Shown here: piece by piece, positions 9,082-18,132 of the stretch
Layout: the number at the start of each line of letters is the position of its first letter
How positions within the stretch are numbered: the stretch's first letter is position 1
NCBI GenBank assembly: GCA_038213375.1
Contig: JBBQTB010000002.1
Coordinates: 127,507-191,506 of the forward strand
Direction: 5' to 3'
Origin: JAAUTT01 sp038213375
GTDB lineage: Bacteria > Bacteroidota > Bacteroidia > Bacteroidales > JAAUTT01
Length of the DNA stretch: 64,000 bases
Position numbers and translations under genes: made by a program
The notes under the pieces: generated by a model
What the model was told of the DNA's origin: nothing
What the model saw: only the letters and a program-made list of their open reading frames with translations
Databases searched by the model: none

Positions 9082-10288
9082 ATGTCTGTTTATACTGGCA
9101 TTTCTATTTCTACCGGACATTGGCCGATGCCAAACCTATTCCAAATCTGAACCTCTTTTCAATTGCGAGCAAAACTTCATTTCAAATGCTGATAGTGTAA
9201 CTGAATGGAGAAGATTTGTAAAAAAAATCGGAAATATCGCAAGCGATAAAGAAGGCCACGTAACCATTGTTCATTTGGGCGATTCTCATATTCAGGGTGG
9301 ATATTTTCCTGATCGATTTAGAGAATTATTGAATCACGAATTTGGCATTTCGGGCAGAGGATGGGTGTTTCCTGATTCCTATGCCAAAGCAAATGGACCG
9401 GAGGATATTAAATTTCGAACGAAATCAATATGGACCGGAGTAAAATATAACCATCTCTCGCAAGGCAAAGAGGCTAACATCTCGGGATACCATCTTACAA
9501 CATCTGATTCAGTTATTCGATTTACCTTGAAATTAAAACTTAAATCGGACATCTTATTTCCTTTTAATGAGTTGCTTATCTATCACAATAAAAATCATCT
9601 TTTGTTTCTCGATAGTTGCAAAGCTATATCCATAAAGGAAAAAAAATATGAAGATTTTTCCATCACCCGAATTATTTTTCCTGAATTTCTTGATTCCGTT
9701 GGTTTTCGTTTTTCGGTGAAAGATTCGGTAAAGTCGGATTTTTCGCTTATGGGAATCAATTTGATATCGTCGACACCCGGGATTATGTATCATTCCATAG
9801 GTGTTAACGGAGCAAGTTTTGATGCTTTCAACAGATCGATAAATTATCGTCCCATCCTCAGGCAACTGAAACCCGATCTTATAATTGTATCGCTGGGCAC
9901 AAACGATGCATTTGTACCTTATCTGGATAATATCCGCTTTAAACAGCAAGTTGTAAACCTGATTGATAATATTCATTTATTGTTGCCCGGAGTCTGTATT
10001 TTGTTAACTACGCCTGGTGACCATTTAAAAAATAGGAAATTTGTGAATCCGAATCTGAATATGGTGAGAGATATTATTATTAATACAGCTGTTCAAAAGC
10101 ATTGTCTTTATTGGGATTTTTTGGCTGTGATGGGTGATATTGGTTCCTCAAAGCGATGGAAAACAAAGGGGTTAATGTATGCCGACATGATGCATTTAAG
10201 TCAGACCGGATACATTTTGCAGGGCGAACTTTTTTTCGATGCTTTCGTAAAAGCAATCAACCAAACAAAAATGCATGGACAGGATTAA
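9074..10288 (+). CDS. SGNH/GDSL-type esterase or acyltransferase (second of a pair)
   Basis: The GTG start at 9074 gives a good signal peptide (residues 1-19, ending GRCQ). The SGNH blocks are complete: HLGDSHIQGG (Ser nucleophile), SLGTNDAF (block III, GxND), and ADMMHLSQTG (Asp-x-x-His). Length is 404 aa. It overlaps the preceding SGNH gene by 8 bases and the following MBOAT gene by 14 bases, strong evidence for translational coupling and a shared pathway. By analogy with PatA/PatB and AlgI/AlgJ-type pairs, the MBOAT exports an acyl group and the SGNH protein transfers it to a glycan; the acceptor is not evident. Confidence 0.82.
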   Translation: MNKCLFILAFLFLPDIGRCQTYSKSEPLFNCEQNFISNADSVTEWRRFVKKIGNIASDKEGHVTIVHLGDSHIQGGYFPDRFRELLNHEFGISGRGWVFPDSYAKANGPEDIKFRTKSIWTGVKYNHLSQGKEANISGYHLTTSDSVIRFTLKLKLKSDILFPFNELLIYHNKNHLLFLDSCKAISIKEKKYEDFSITRIIFPEFLDSVGFRFSVKDSVKSDFSLMGINLISSTPGIMYHSIGVNGASFDAFNRSINYRPILRQLKPDLIIVSLGTNDAFVPYLDNIRFKQQVVNLIDNIHLLLPGVCILLTTPGDHLKNRKFVNPNLNMVRDIIINTAVQKHCLYWDFLAVMGDIGSSKRWKTKGLMYADMMHLSQTGYILQGELFFDAFVKAINQTKMHGQD

Positions 10289-11801
10289 AGAACTCTTCCT
10301 TCATCATCTTTTCTATGATCCATCATCGCCAATTCTTTTCACGCAAGTATTTTTCTGGATATTCTTCCTCATTTTGCTGCTTGGATACACTTTAGTATAC
10401 AAACGTCCTGCCCTTCGCAACACCTTCCTGCTTGCCATGAGTTTGTATTTTTATTACAAATGCAGTGGAATTTTTATCTGGCTTTTGATATTTTCGATAG
10501 TGGTCAATTACTATCTTGGCGTTGGTATCCATAAAAGCCGCTTAGTCTGGCTGCGAAAGCTTTTTGTGGCGATGAGCGTGGTGGTTTGTATTACGTTGCT
10601 CTTATATTTCAAATATTCGTATTTTTTTGTTGATGTTTGGAATATTGTCTTTAAAACCCATTATGATGTTACTAATTACTTGGCCTTATGGACAAACAAA
10701 TCTTTTGGGAGTAGTTTTGATATCCGAAGAATCGTTCTTCCGGCAGGTATTTCGTTTTATTCGTTTCAGGCGTTAAGTTACACCATCGATTTATACCGGC
10801 ATAAAACCAAACCGGTAAATAACATTCTCGAATTTGGCTTTTATAAATCGTTTTTCCCACAGCTGGTAGCCGGTCCTATTGTTCGGGCAGCTGAGTTTAT
10901 CCCTCAGATGTATTCGCAATATGCCCTCACCATTCGGGAGATGGGACATGCATTGTTTCTTATTTTGAACGGCTTGCTCAAAAAGATGTTGATATCGGAT
11001 TATATCTCTATTAATTATGTCGACCGGGTGTTCGATAATCCTCTGGGTTATTCCGGATTTGAAAATCTCATGGCCGTTTATGGTTATACACTACAAATTT
11101 ATTGCGATTTTTCGGGATATACAGATATTGCCATAGGGGTTGCGTTGCTGTTAGGTTTCCGTTTGCCGATCAATTTTAATTCGCCATACAAAGCAACCAG
11201 CTTAATTGATTTTTGGCGGCGATGGCACATTTCACTTTCATCATGGTTGCGTGATTACCTTTATATTTCGTTGGGCGGAAACCGGGTCGGCAAGTTCAGA
11301 ACCAATCTGAATTTAATAATAACTATGCTTATTGGAGGTTTGTGGCATGGAGCCAACCTCCGTTTCGCCATCTGGGGTGGATTGCATGGAGTGGGCTTGG
11401 TTGTAAATAAATGGTGGGAAAAGAAATTTCCGCTAACTGTCCCTCTGTTTGGCTATCGAAAAATTGCAATTCAGTTGTTTACGTTTCAGTTTGTATCTTT
11501 TGCGTGGATTTTTTTCAGGTGTTCCGACATGCAAATGGTTAAGAATATGCTTTCGCAGATATTTACCCGTTTTAATTTTCTACTCGTGCCGCAGGTATTG
11601 GTGAGTTATAGCCATGTATTTGCGGTGATTTTTGCAGGTTTTGCTATTCATTGGGTACCTGCTCGGTTTAAGGAACATTACAGGGGATGGTTCATTAAAA
11701 CGCCTATTTATGCTAAGGTAGTCATTACGGTATTGGCGGTAATAATAATTTTTCAAATTAAAACAGCTGTACTTCAGCCTTTTATTTATTTTCGGTTTTG
11801 A
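10275..11801 (+). CDS. MBOAT-family membrane O-acyltransferase (AlgI/DltB-like)
   Basis: A polytopic membrane protein of 508 aa with the MBOAT core: YCDFSGYTDIAIG near residue 275, SPYKATSLIDFWRRWHISLSSW near 303, and the catalytic-His segment GGLWHGANLRFAIWGGLHG near 355. This is the AlgI/DltB/PatA-type family that uses cytoplasmic acyl donors and passes the acyl group across the inner membrane. Its start overlaps the SGNH gene upstream. Ends 6 bases before the convergent recJ with no clear terminator between. Substrate could be peptidoglycan or a surface polysaccharide; proximity to mltD leans slightly to peptidoglycan. Confidence 0.88.
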   Translation: MDRIKELFLHHLFYDPSSPILFTQVFFWIFFLILLLGYTLVYKRPALRNTFLLAMSLYFYYKCSGIFIWLLIFSIVVNYYLGVGIHKSRLVWLRKLFVAMSVVVCITLLLYFKYSYFFVDVWNIVFKTHYDVTNYLALWTNKSFGSSFDIRRIVLPAGISFYSFQALSYTIDLYRHKTKPVNNILEFGFYKSFFPQLVAGPIVRAAEFIPQMYSQYALTIREMGHALFLILNGLLKKMLISDYISINYVDRVFDNPLGYSGFENLMAVYGYTLQIYCDFSGYTDIAIGVALLLGFRLPINFNSPYKATSLIDFWRRWHISLSSWLRDYLYISLGGNRVGKFRTNLNLIITMLIGGLWHGANLRFAIWGGLHGVGLVVNKWWEKKFPLTVPLFGYRKIAIQLFTFQFVSFAWIFFRCSDMQMVKNMLSQIFTRFNFLLVPQVLVSYSHVFAVIFAGFAIHWVPARFKEHYRGWFIKTPIYAKVVITVLAVIIIFQIKTAVLQPFIYFRF

Positions 11802-11807
11802 GGAATT

Positions 11808-13517
11808 TTATTTTATATCCCGTATCCGTATCTGAAGTGTTGTATTGCCTCGGAATTCATTCTCCTCAATTGAAAAGCAAACATCAAACGGATTACCTTT
11901 TTTGATGTAAGAGAAATGTTGCGAAAGCTGAAATCCTATCGCCGGAAAAATGCGAAAAGGTTCCTTTTCCTGAATAAGTTCCAGCTTCAGGTGATCGCCG
12001 GAATTACCAACCAAGCGGCCACAACCGTTATCTGACACATTTTTAGTTAGGAATACGGGCGACATGTTTCCGGGTCCAAATGGCTGAAACTGTTTTAGTA
12101 TTCTGTAAAATTTTGTATCTATATCGCTCAGTTCTATTTGTGCATCTATTTCAATGGAAGGTACCAGCTGATCCTCCTTAATATATTTCGAAACTACTTC
12201 TTCGAAACGCTCTTTGAATGCGGGAACATTTTCGGTTTTAAGCGTTATTCCTGCTGCAAACATATGCCCACCAAAATTTTCCAATAAATCGCTGCATTCG
12301 TCAATAGCCTGATATAGGTCGAATCCATCAACTGACCGGGCCGATCCGGTAGCCAAACCATTCGATTCTGTTAAAATAACGGTTGGCCGGTAATATGATT
12401 CAATTAACCGGGAGGCCACAATGCCAATTACTCCTTTATGCCATGTAGGATTATAAAGCACAGTGGAATAGCGATTGTCCTTTACCGGATCGTTGGCTAT
12501 AAAACTTAATGCTTCCTGAGTAATGGTGATATCGATACTTTTTCGGGTATTGTTAAATTCATTAATTCGGTCGCCCATTGATTGAGCCAGTAACTCATCT
12601 TCGGCTATCAGTAAAGCAACCGCTTTGTCGCCAGATTCTATTCGGCCAGCAGCATTTATGCGGGGACCAATTTTAAACACAATGTCATCAATGGTAATTT
12701 CTTTATTCTCAATGCCTGCAATTTTGATAATCGATTTCAAGCCATTGCAAGGCGATTCGCTCAGTTTTTTCAACCCGAAATAGGACAATATTCTGTTTTC
12801 ACCATTGATGGGAACAATGTCTGAGGCAATGCTCACAGCCACCAAATCCAGATGTACTTCCAATTCGGTGAGTGATATTTGGTTTTGAATGGAAAAACCC
12901 TGTAACAGTTTATAGCCAACACCGCAACCAGAGAGTTCTTTATATGGATAATTGCAGTCGTGTCGTTTGGGATCAAGTACAGCGGCTGCATCGGGGATAG
13001 TATCGCCTGGAAAATGATGATCACAAATAATGAAATCGATATGGAAACTATTGGCGTATTCAACCTTATCAACTGCTTTAATACCACAATCGAGTGCAAT
13101 AATAAGAGTAAAGCCATTTTCAAAGGCAAAATCAATACCCTTAATCGAAATGCCATACCCTTCATGGTAACGGTTTGGAATATAATACGCCAGATTTGGA
13201 CTATATTTCCGAAAAAAGGAATAAACGAGAGCAACCGATGTCGTTCCATCGACATCATAATCGCCATATATCAGAATTTTCTCGTTATTAGAGAGAGCCA
13301 GGTTAATTCGGTCAATGGCTTTATCCATATCCTTCATAAGAAATGGATCGTGCAATTGATCAAGTTCAGGTCGAAAAAATGATTTGGCCTGATCGTAGGT
13401 TGAAATATTACGTTGCGCAAGCAGATTAGCTAAAACCTTATTAACACCCAAAACCTCCGATAACTTTTCAATAACATCAGGGTCGCCTTGTTTTCTTATT
13501 CTCCAATTCTTTTCCAT
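11808..13517 (-). CDS. recJ: Single-stranded-DNA-specific exonuclease RecJ
   Basis: The DHH phosphoesterase motifs are intact: DYDVDG (residues 86-91), ALDCG near 141-145, and CDHH (165-168), followed by GCGVGYKLLQG, the DHHA1 domain (GPRINAAGRIESG, ATGSARS, FGGHMFAAG) and a C-terminal OB-fold. RecJ degrades single-stranded DNA 5' to 3' in RecFOR recombination and mismatch repair. The 569-aa length is normal. Convergent with the MBOAT gene. Confidence 0.95.
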   Translation of the reverse strand: MEKNWRIRKQGDPDVIEKLSEVLGVNKVLANLLAQRNISTYDQAKSFFRPELDQLHDPFLMKDMDKAIDRINLALSNNEKILIYGDYDVDGTTSVALVYSFFRKYSPNLAYYIPNRYHEGYGISIKGIDFAFENGFTLIIALDCGIKAVDKVEYANSFHIDFIICDHHFPGDTIPDAAAVLDPKRHDCNYPYKELSGCGVGYKLLQGFSIQNQISLTELEVHLDLVAVSIASDIVPINGENRILSYFGLKKLSESPCNGLKSIIKIAGIENKEITIDDIVFKIGPRINAAGRIESGDKAVALLIAEDELLAQSMGDRINEFNNTRKSIDITITQEALSFIANDPVKDNRYSTVLYNPTWHKGVIGIVASRLIESYYRPTVILTESNGLATGSARSVDGFDLYQAIDECSDLLENFGGHMFAAGITLKTENVPAFKERFEEVVSKYIKEDQLVPSIEIDAQIELSDIDTKFYRILKQFQPFGPGNMSPVFLTKNVSDNGCGRLVGNSGDHLKLELIQEKEPFRIFPAIGFQLSQHFSYIKKGNPFDVCFSIEENEFRGNTTLQIRIRDIK

Positions 13518-13558
13518 GTGTGCGTAAAATTAATCAGAATTGAGATAAGAATATGGTA

Positions 13559-15199
13559 TCAGGCAGTTAAAATTTTGGCGGCTTCTTCCAATCCTAATTC
13601 TATTATGGATACTTCCCTCATTTCAATCTTACGGATTTTTCCGGAAACTGTCATAGGAAATTCGTCAGTAAATTTCCAGTATTTAGGAATTTTAAAGGTG
13701 GATATTTGACCTTTACAATATTCGCGTAATTCATCAGATGATACTTCGAATCCATCCCGAAGTTTAACCCACGCCATCACTTCTTCCCCATACCTAAGGT
13801 CGGGTACACCAATTACCTGTACATCAGCTATAGCCTCATGCTGAATAAGAAATTCTTCTACTTCGCGGGGAGCAATATTTTCGCCTCCACGGATGATGGT
13901 ATCTTTTATCCGGCCAACGATTTTTACATAACCCTCATCGTCCATCACCCCAAGATCGCCTGTATGCATCCAGCCATTTTTGTCAAGTACTTTAGAGGTT
14001 TCTTCGGGCATGTCCCAGTAGCCCGACATCACTGAATAGCCTCGCGTGCATATTTCTCCCTTTTCGCCATAAGCTACAATGTGTCCATTTTCAGGATTAA
14101 TAATTTTTATTTCAATATGAGGATGCACTTTACCAACGGTAGAAACCCTTTTTTGAATAGGATCATTGCAATCGCTTTGTGTTGATACCGGCGATGTCTC
14201 GGTCATTCCGTAGCAAACAGTAACCTCTGTCATATTCATTTTCGTAAGTACCTGCTTCATGGTATCGATGGGGCATGGCGAGCCAGCCATAATACCTGTG
14301 CGTAACGACGAAAAATCGTAGTTGGAAAAATTTGGATGTTCCAACTCGGCAATAAACATGGTAGGAACACCGTACAACGAGGTGCATTTCTCGGACTGAA
14401 CTGTCTTCATCACCTGATCGGGATCAAAAACTTCGCCGGGGATAACCATGCACGATCCATGTGTTACACAGGCCATGTTTGCCAATACCATACCAAAACA
14501 ATGATAAAAAGGAACAGGAATACAAACGCGGTCTTTTTCTGTGTAATAAAGGCGTTCACCAATAAAAAATCCGTTGTTAAGAATGTTGTGATGAGAAAGT
14601 GTGGCTCCTTTTGGGGATCCCGTTGTACCCGAAGTATACTGAATGTTGATAGGATCGTCGAATTGCAATTCATTCTCACGTTCTGCAAGAGCTTCATCGG
14701 AAATTTTTTTTCCGGCAAAAATCATTTTCTCCCAATCTTTTTCAATGATCACGGTTCGTTTTGGAAATTTACACTCCGGCCGAACATGGTTTAGAATTTC
14801 AACGTAATCGGTTTTACGGAAATAATTAGCGGCTATGAGCAGGGTTATCTGACTTTGCTCCAATGCATATTTCAATGCCGACCCTTTGTAGGCAGGGTTA
14901 ATGTTAACCATAATAGCTCCAATGCGTGCAGTAGCAAACTGAACCAACACCCATTCGAAACGGTTTGGAGCCCATATACCAACCCTGTCGCCTTTTTTTA
15001 TACCGTAAGCTATTAACCCCTTTGCAACTTCGTCCACCTGAATCCACAACTCCTGATAGGTTGCCCGGTAATCCTGCGAAACAACCACCAGAGCTTCGCA
15101 TTCACCATATTTTTCAATAGTAGCACGAAGGTTGTCACCTATTGTTTCACCCTTTAGTGGGATGTCGCTAATTCCATGAGCATACGAAAGATTCTTCAT
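13559..15199 (-). CDS. AMP-forming acyl-CoA synthetase (fatty-acid CoA ligase family)
   Basis: ANL-superfamily adenylating enzyme. The phosphate-binding loop YTSGTTGSPKGA is near residues 190-201, the adenine motif YGMTETSP near 330, the hinge region TGDLGVMDDEGYVKIVGRIKD near 420-440, and the catalytic lysine motif SGKIRK near 520. The 546-aa length and GENIAPREVEE signature fit medium/long-chain acyl-CoA synthetases, converting fatty acid, ATP and CoA to acyl-CoA. Chain length cannot be read. It reads in the same direction as recJ, 41 bases upstream. Confidence 0.88.
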   Translation of the reverse strand: MKNLSYAHGISDIPLKGETIGDNLRATIEKYGECEALVVVSQDYRATYQELWIQVDEVAKGLIAYGIKKGDRVGIWAPNRFEWVLVQFATARIGAIMVNINPAYKGSALKYALEQSQITLLIAANYFRKTDYVEILNHVRPECKFPKRTVIIEKDWEKMIFAGKKISDEALAERENELQFDDPINIQYTSGTTGSPKGATLSHHNILNNGFFIGERLYYTEKDRVCIPVPFYHCFGMVLANMACVTHGSCMVIPGEVFDPDQVMKTVQSEKCTSLYGVPTMFIAELEHPNFSNYDFSSLRTGIMAGSPCPIDTMKQVLTKMNMTEVTVCYGMTETSPVSTQSDCNDPIQKRVSTVGKVHPHIEIKIINPENGHIVAYGEKGEICTRGYSVMSGYWDMPEETSKVLDKNGWMHTGDLGVMDDEGYVKIVGRIKDTIIRGGENIAPREVEEFLIQHEAIADVQVIGVPDLRYGEEVMAWVKLRDGFEVSSDELREYCKGQISTFKIPKYWKFTDEFPMTVSGKIRKIEMREVSIIELGLEEAAKILTA

Positions 15200-15387
15200 A
15201 AGCGTAAACTTAAAAATATAAATATTTTGTTGGTCGGTAATGTATGTTATAAAACAGCCTCCAAGTAAATAAAAAATTCTATTCGATGTCCTTTTTTTTT
15301 ACTAAAAATGCTCTCGCAAAATTAAATTAGTGATTTTGACCAACATGATGACTACAATAACTCAAGATTTCCTAATTTTGGAATTTT

Positions 15388-16323
15388 ATGAAAATTTCCG
15401 GTATAGTACATCGAAAATCCTTTAGGGGCTTTCTATTTGCGGGATTAGCAGCGTTGTCAGTATCCAACGTATATATATTCAGTAAAGCGGCTTTATTGGT
15501 AACACCCATTTTTACATTTGGCTTTTATTGGTTTATGATGGCGCTGTTTTACAATATCACCTTGGTAATGGCAACAGGAAAATACAAACTTTTAAAAACA
15601 TATCAAAAAAAGGTTTATAAAGCATTAACAATCATAGGATTTTTCGAACTATTAGGCACGGTAACTTTTTTTATGGCAATTAAGCAGATTGAAAACCCAG
15701 CCATTGCCTCATTTCTGGTAAATACAACACCTGTATTTGTTACGTTAATAAGTATTCCAATGCTTAATGAGCGGTTCAAGACACTTGAAATTGTTGGAAT
15801 TATAATTTTACTTTCAGGTGCTTTTATGCTAAGTTACTCAGGGACGTTTTCGTTCGACGAACTTCTTGTACATGGAGCTAATCTAATGATATTATCGTGT
15901 TTACTGATAGCTATCGCCCTTGTGATTGCTAAGAAAAACATCAAAAATATTGATCCGTATCTCCTTTCACTTAACAGAGTAGTGTTTATTTTCCTTTTTT
16001 ATACTATCACACTATATTTCTCCGGCGCAACGTATCATGTTACCACCAAAGTTTTTGTTAATATTGCTCTTGGATCGTTGTTCGGGCCATTTCTCGGTGC
16101 CATTTTCCAATACAATTCATATCGGTTTATCGAAGTTTCAAAAGCCAGCCTGATACAAAATACCAATGGCATATTTGTAATCATTAGTACCTATTTATAC
16201 TTTGGACTCCTTCCGTTAGCCTTGCAAATTGCCGGTGGCATTATTACTATTCTCGGGATGATGGTAATGGTTATAGGGAAATATGATATTATTAAACTGC
16301 CGGTTTTTAAAATAAATAAATAA
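15388..16323 (+). CDS. DMT-superfamily (EamA) permease
   Basis: About ten hydrophobic segments in two tandem halves match the EamA drug/metabolite transporter fold. The first-half end (IENPAIASFLVNTTPVFVTL) and second-half end (SKASLIQNTNGIFVIIST) carry the usual EamA signature of small residues followed by an acceptor helix. Substrate is unknown; members export amino acids, nucleosides or metabolites. A TAATTTTG element (15373-15380) sits so near the ATG that the mRNA could be nearly leaderless if it is used. Diverges from the acyl-CoA synthetase gene. Confidence 0.85.
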   Translation: MKISGIVHRKSFRGFLFAGLAALSVSNVYIFSKAALLVTPIFTFGFYWFMMALFYNITLVMATGKYKLLKTYQKKVYKALTIIGFFELLGTVTFFMAIKQIENPAIASFLVNTTPVFVTLISIPMLNERFKTLEIVGIIILLSGAFMLSYSGTFSFDELLVHGANLMILSCLLIAIALVIAKKNIKNIDPYLLSLNRVVFIFLFYTITLYFSGATYHVTTKVFVNIALGSLFGPFLGAIFQYNSYRFIEVSKASLIQNTNGIFVIISTYLYFGLLPLALQIAGGIITILGMMVMVIGKYDIIKLPVFKINK

Positions 16324-16418
16324 TACATCATGTAATAACCAAACTTGCGTAATCGTTTGCGTTTCCGGGAAATTATTTCAAAATTTGCATTTTAACACCC
16401 ATATAAAAAATCGCAAAA

Positions 16419-17819
16419 ATGAGATCTGTAAAATCCAATACTTTTCAATCAATTGTTTGCTTACTAACTATTCAAATCATGATTTCCTGCTCGTCTAATA
16501 ATCCTAAATTTACCGGAGCCAAGGGTGAAGTTAAAATTATGACGCTGGATCCGGGGCATTTCCATGCAGCGCTTGTTCAAAAAAGCATGTATTCGCAGGT
16601 AGATTCAAACGTTTATGTTTATGCTCCCGAAGGTGATGATGTAAATGAACATTTGAAACACATTGATGGGTATAACACTCGTTCGGAAAATCCAACCCGA
16701 TGGAATGAAAAAGTTTACACTGCTCCCGATTTTTTTGAAAAAATGCTGAAGGATAAGCCAGGAAATGTGGTGATGATAGCCGGTAACAACCAAAAAAAGA
16801 TGGAATATATAAATGCAAGCATCGAGGCTGGTATTAATGTACTAGCTGATAAGCCAATGGTTATTGACGTTGCCAATTTCGAACTTTTAAAACAAGCTTT
16901 TGAAACAGCTAAGAAAAAGGGAGTTCTACTTTACGATATTATGACTGAGCGTAATGAGATAAGCACCTTACTTCAAAAGGAATTTTCCTTATTGCCGGAA
17001 GTTTTTGGCACTCTCGAAATGGGAAGCCTTGAAAATCCTTCTGTAACTAAAGAAAGTGTGCACAATTATTTCAAATTTGTATCTGGTTCTCCATTAAAAC
17101 GTCCTGCCTGGTTCTTCGATGTAACTCAACAAGGCGAAGGGATTGTAGATGTTACTACTCATCTTGTGGATTTAGTTCAATGGGAATGTTTTCCAAATCA
17201 GATATTAAATTACACTAAGGACATTGAGGTGGTTACTGCAAAACGCTGGCCTACAAAAATCACCCCTGCTGAATTTAATGCAGTAACCAAACTTTCCGAT
17301 TTTCCCGATTACCTGAAGAAAGATATTCAAGACACCATCCTGAATGTTTATGCAAATGGCGAAATCAATTACAGAATTAAAGGAGTGCATGCTAAAGTTT
17401 CGGTGATTTGGAATTATAAAGCATCTGCGGGTGGCGGAGATACTCATTTTTCGATTATGAGGGGTACAAAATGTAAACTCATAATCCGCCAGGGGGCTGA
17501 GCAGTCTTATAAACCAACGCTTTACATTGAACCACTTGCGGAAGCTGACACTGCATTGTTTACAAAAATTCTATTAGATAATATAAAAAAAATACAGCAA
17601 AATTATCCAGGAGTTGAATTGAAAAAATTGCTGACTTCCTGGGAAGTTGTTGTTCCGGATTCATACAAGGTAGGTCACGAAGCTCATTTTGCCGGGGTTA
17701 CTCAAACATATCTCAAATACCTGGTAGATGGAAAATTACCTGAATGGGAGGTTCCTAATATGATTGCGAAATATTACACAACTACAAAGGCTCTTGAAAT
17801 AGCCAAAAAGAATAAATAA
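16419..17819 (+). CDS. Lipoprotein Gfo/Idh/MocA-family oxidoreductase
   Basis: Residues 1-24 are a lipoprotein signal ending in MISC, so the protein should be membrane anchored outside the cytoplasm. The rest shows a Gfo/Idh/MocA arrangement: an N-terminal Rossmann-like region, the segment VLADKPMVID near 141-150 (the family's EKP-type catalytic lysine region), and a C-terminal substrate domain of the putative oxidoreductase type found in Bacteroidota. An NAD(P)-dependent enzyme outside the cytoplasm must hold its cofactor tightly, as in GFOR-type or GH109 members. Substrate unknown; sugar metabolism is the usual role. Stands alone. Confidence 0.78.
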   Translation: MRSVKSNTFQSIVCLLTIQIMISCSSNNPKFTGAKGEVKIMTLDPGHFHAALVQKSMYSQVDSNVYVYAPEGDDVNEHLKHIDGYNTRSENPTRWNEKVYTAPDFFEKMLKDKPGNVVMIAGNNQKKMEYINASIEAGINVLADKPMVIDVANFELLKQAFETAKKKGVLLYDIMTERNEISTLLQKEFSLLPEVFGTLEMGSLENPSVTKESVHNYFKFVSGSPLKRPAWFFDVTQQGEGIVDVTTHLVDLVQWECFPNQILNYTKDIEVVTAKRWPTKITPAEFNAVTKLSDFPDYLKKDIQDTILNVYANGEINYRIKGVHAKVSVIWNYKASAGGGDTHFSIMRGTKCKLIIRQGAEQSYKPTLYIEPLAEADTALFTKILLDNIKKIQQNYPGVELKKLLTSWEVVVPDSYKVGHEAHFAGVTQTYLKYLVDGKLPEWEVPNMIAKYYTTTKALEIAKKNK

Positions 17820-18132
17820 TTTCTGTTCACATGAAATTTTAAAAATAATGGTTAAAAAGTTTGAGTTTTAAAAAGAAAGACACAAATTCTACAAGAAAAA
17901 TAGCTGGTTCAGGTTTTATTTTTGACTTTTTAAGCAAATTTTTATTTTCCAGAATTCTAAAACATTTTGTCCGTTTGCGTACATAAAAATTTACTTTTCG
18001 TACACTTTTATTTACACATTGTTATTGTAACCACATGCATATATTACTGATTAAATTTAACTTATGCCTAATGGCATGAGGATTGATAAAATTTATTTGC
18101 AATAAAATTGATTATCTAAATCGGTCATAAAT
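17820..18132. other. Intergenic, 313 bases, no gene seen
   Basis: AT-rich DNA before the FtsX-type permease. I see only a small hairpin (ATGCC/GGCAT, 18064-18077) and a near match to the -7 promoter motif around 18098-18105 (TTTATTTG, one base off TAnnTTTG). No ORF of coding character or RNA gene was seen. Confidence 0.5.

Noticed and set aside
8632..9120. Open frame of 162 residues on the minus strand
   Set aside because: Antisense to the paired SGNH genes, whose active-site blocks and overlap prove the plus-strand reading.
12833..13382. Long open frames on both strands within recJ
   Set aside because: Both overlap the RecJ DHH motif region; no start context or protein family.
14336..14794. 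Open frame of 152 residues on the plus strand
   Set aside because: Antisense to the acyl-CoA synthetase core with its AMP-binding loop.
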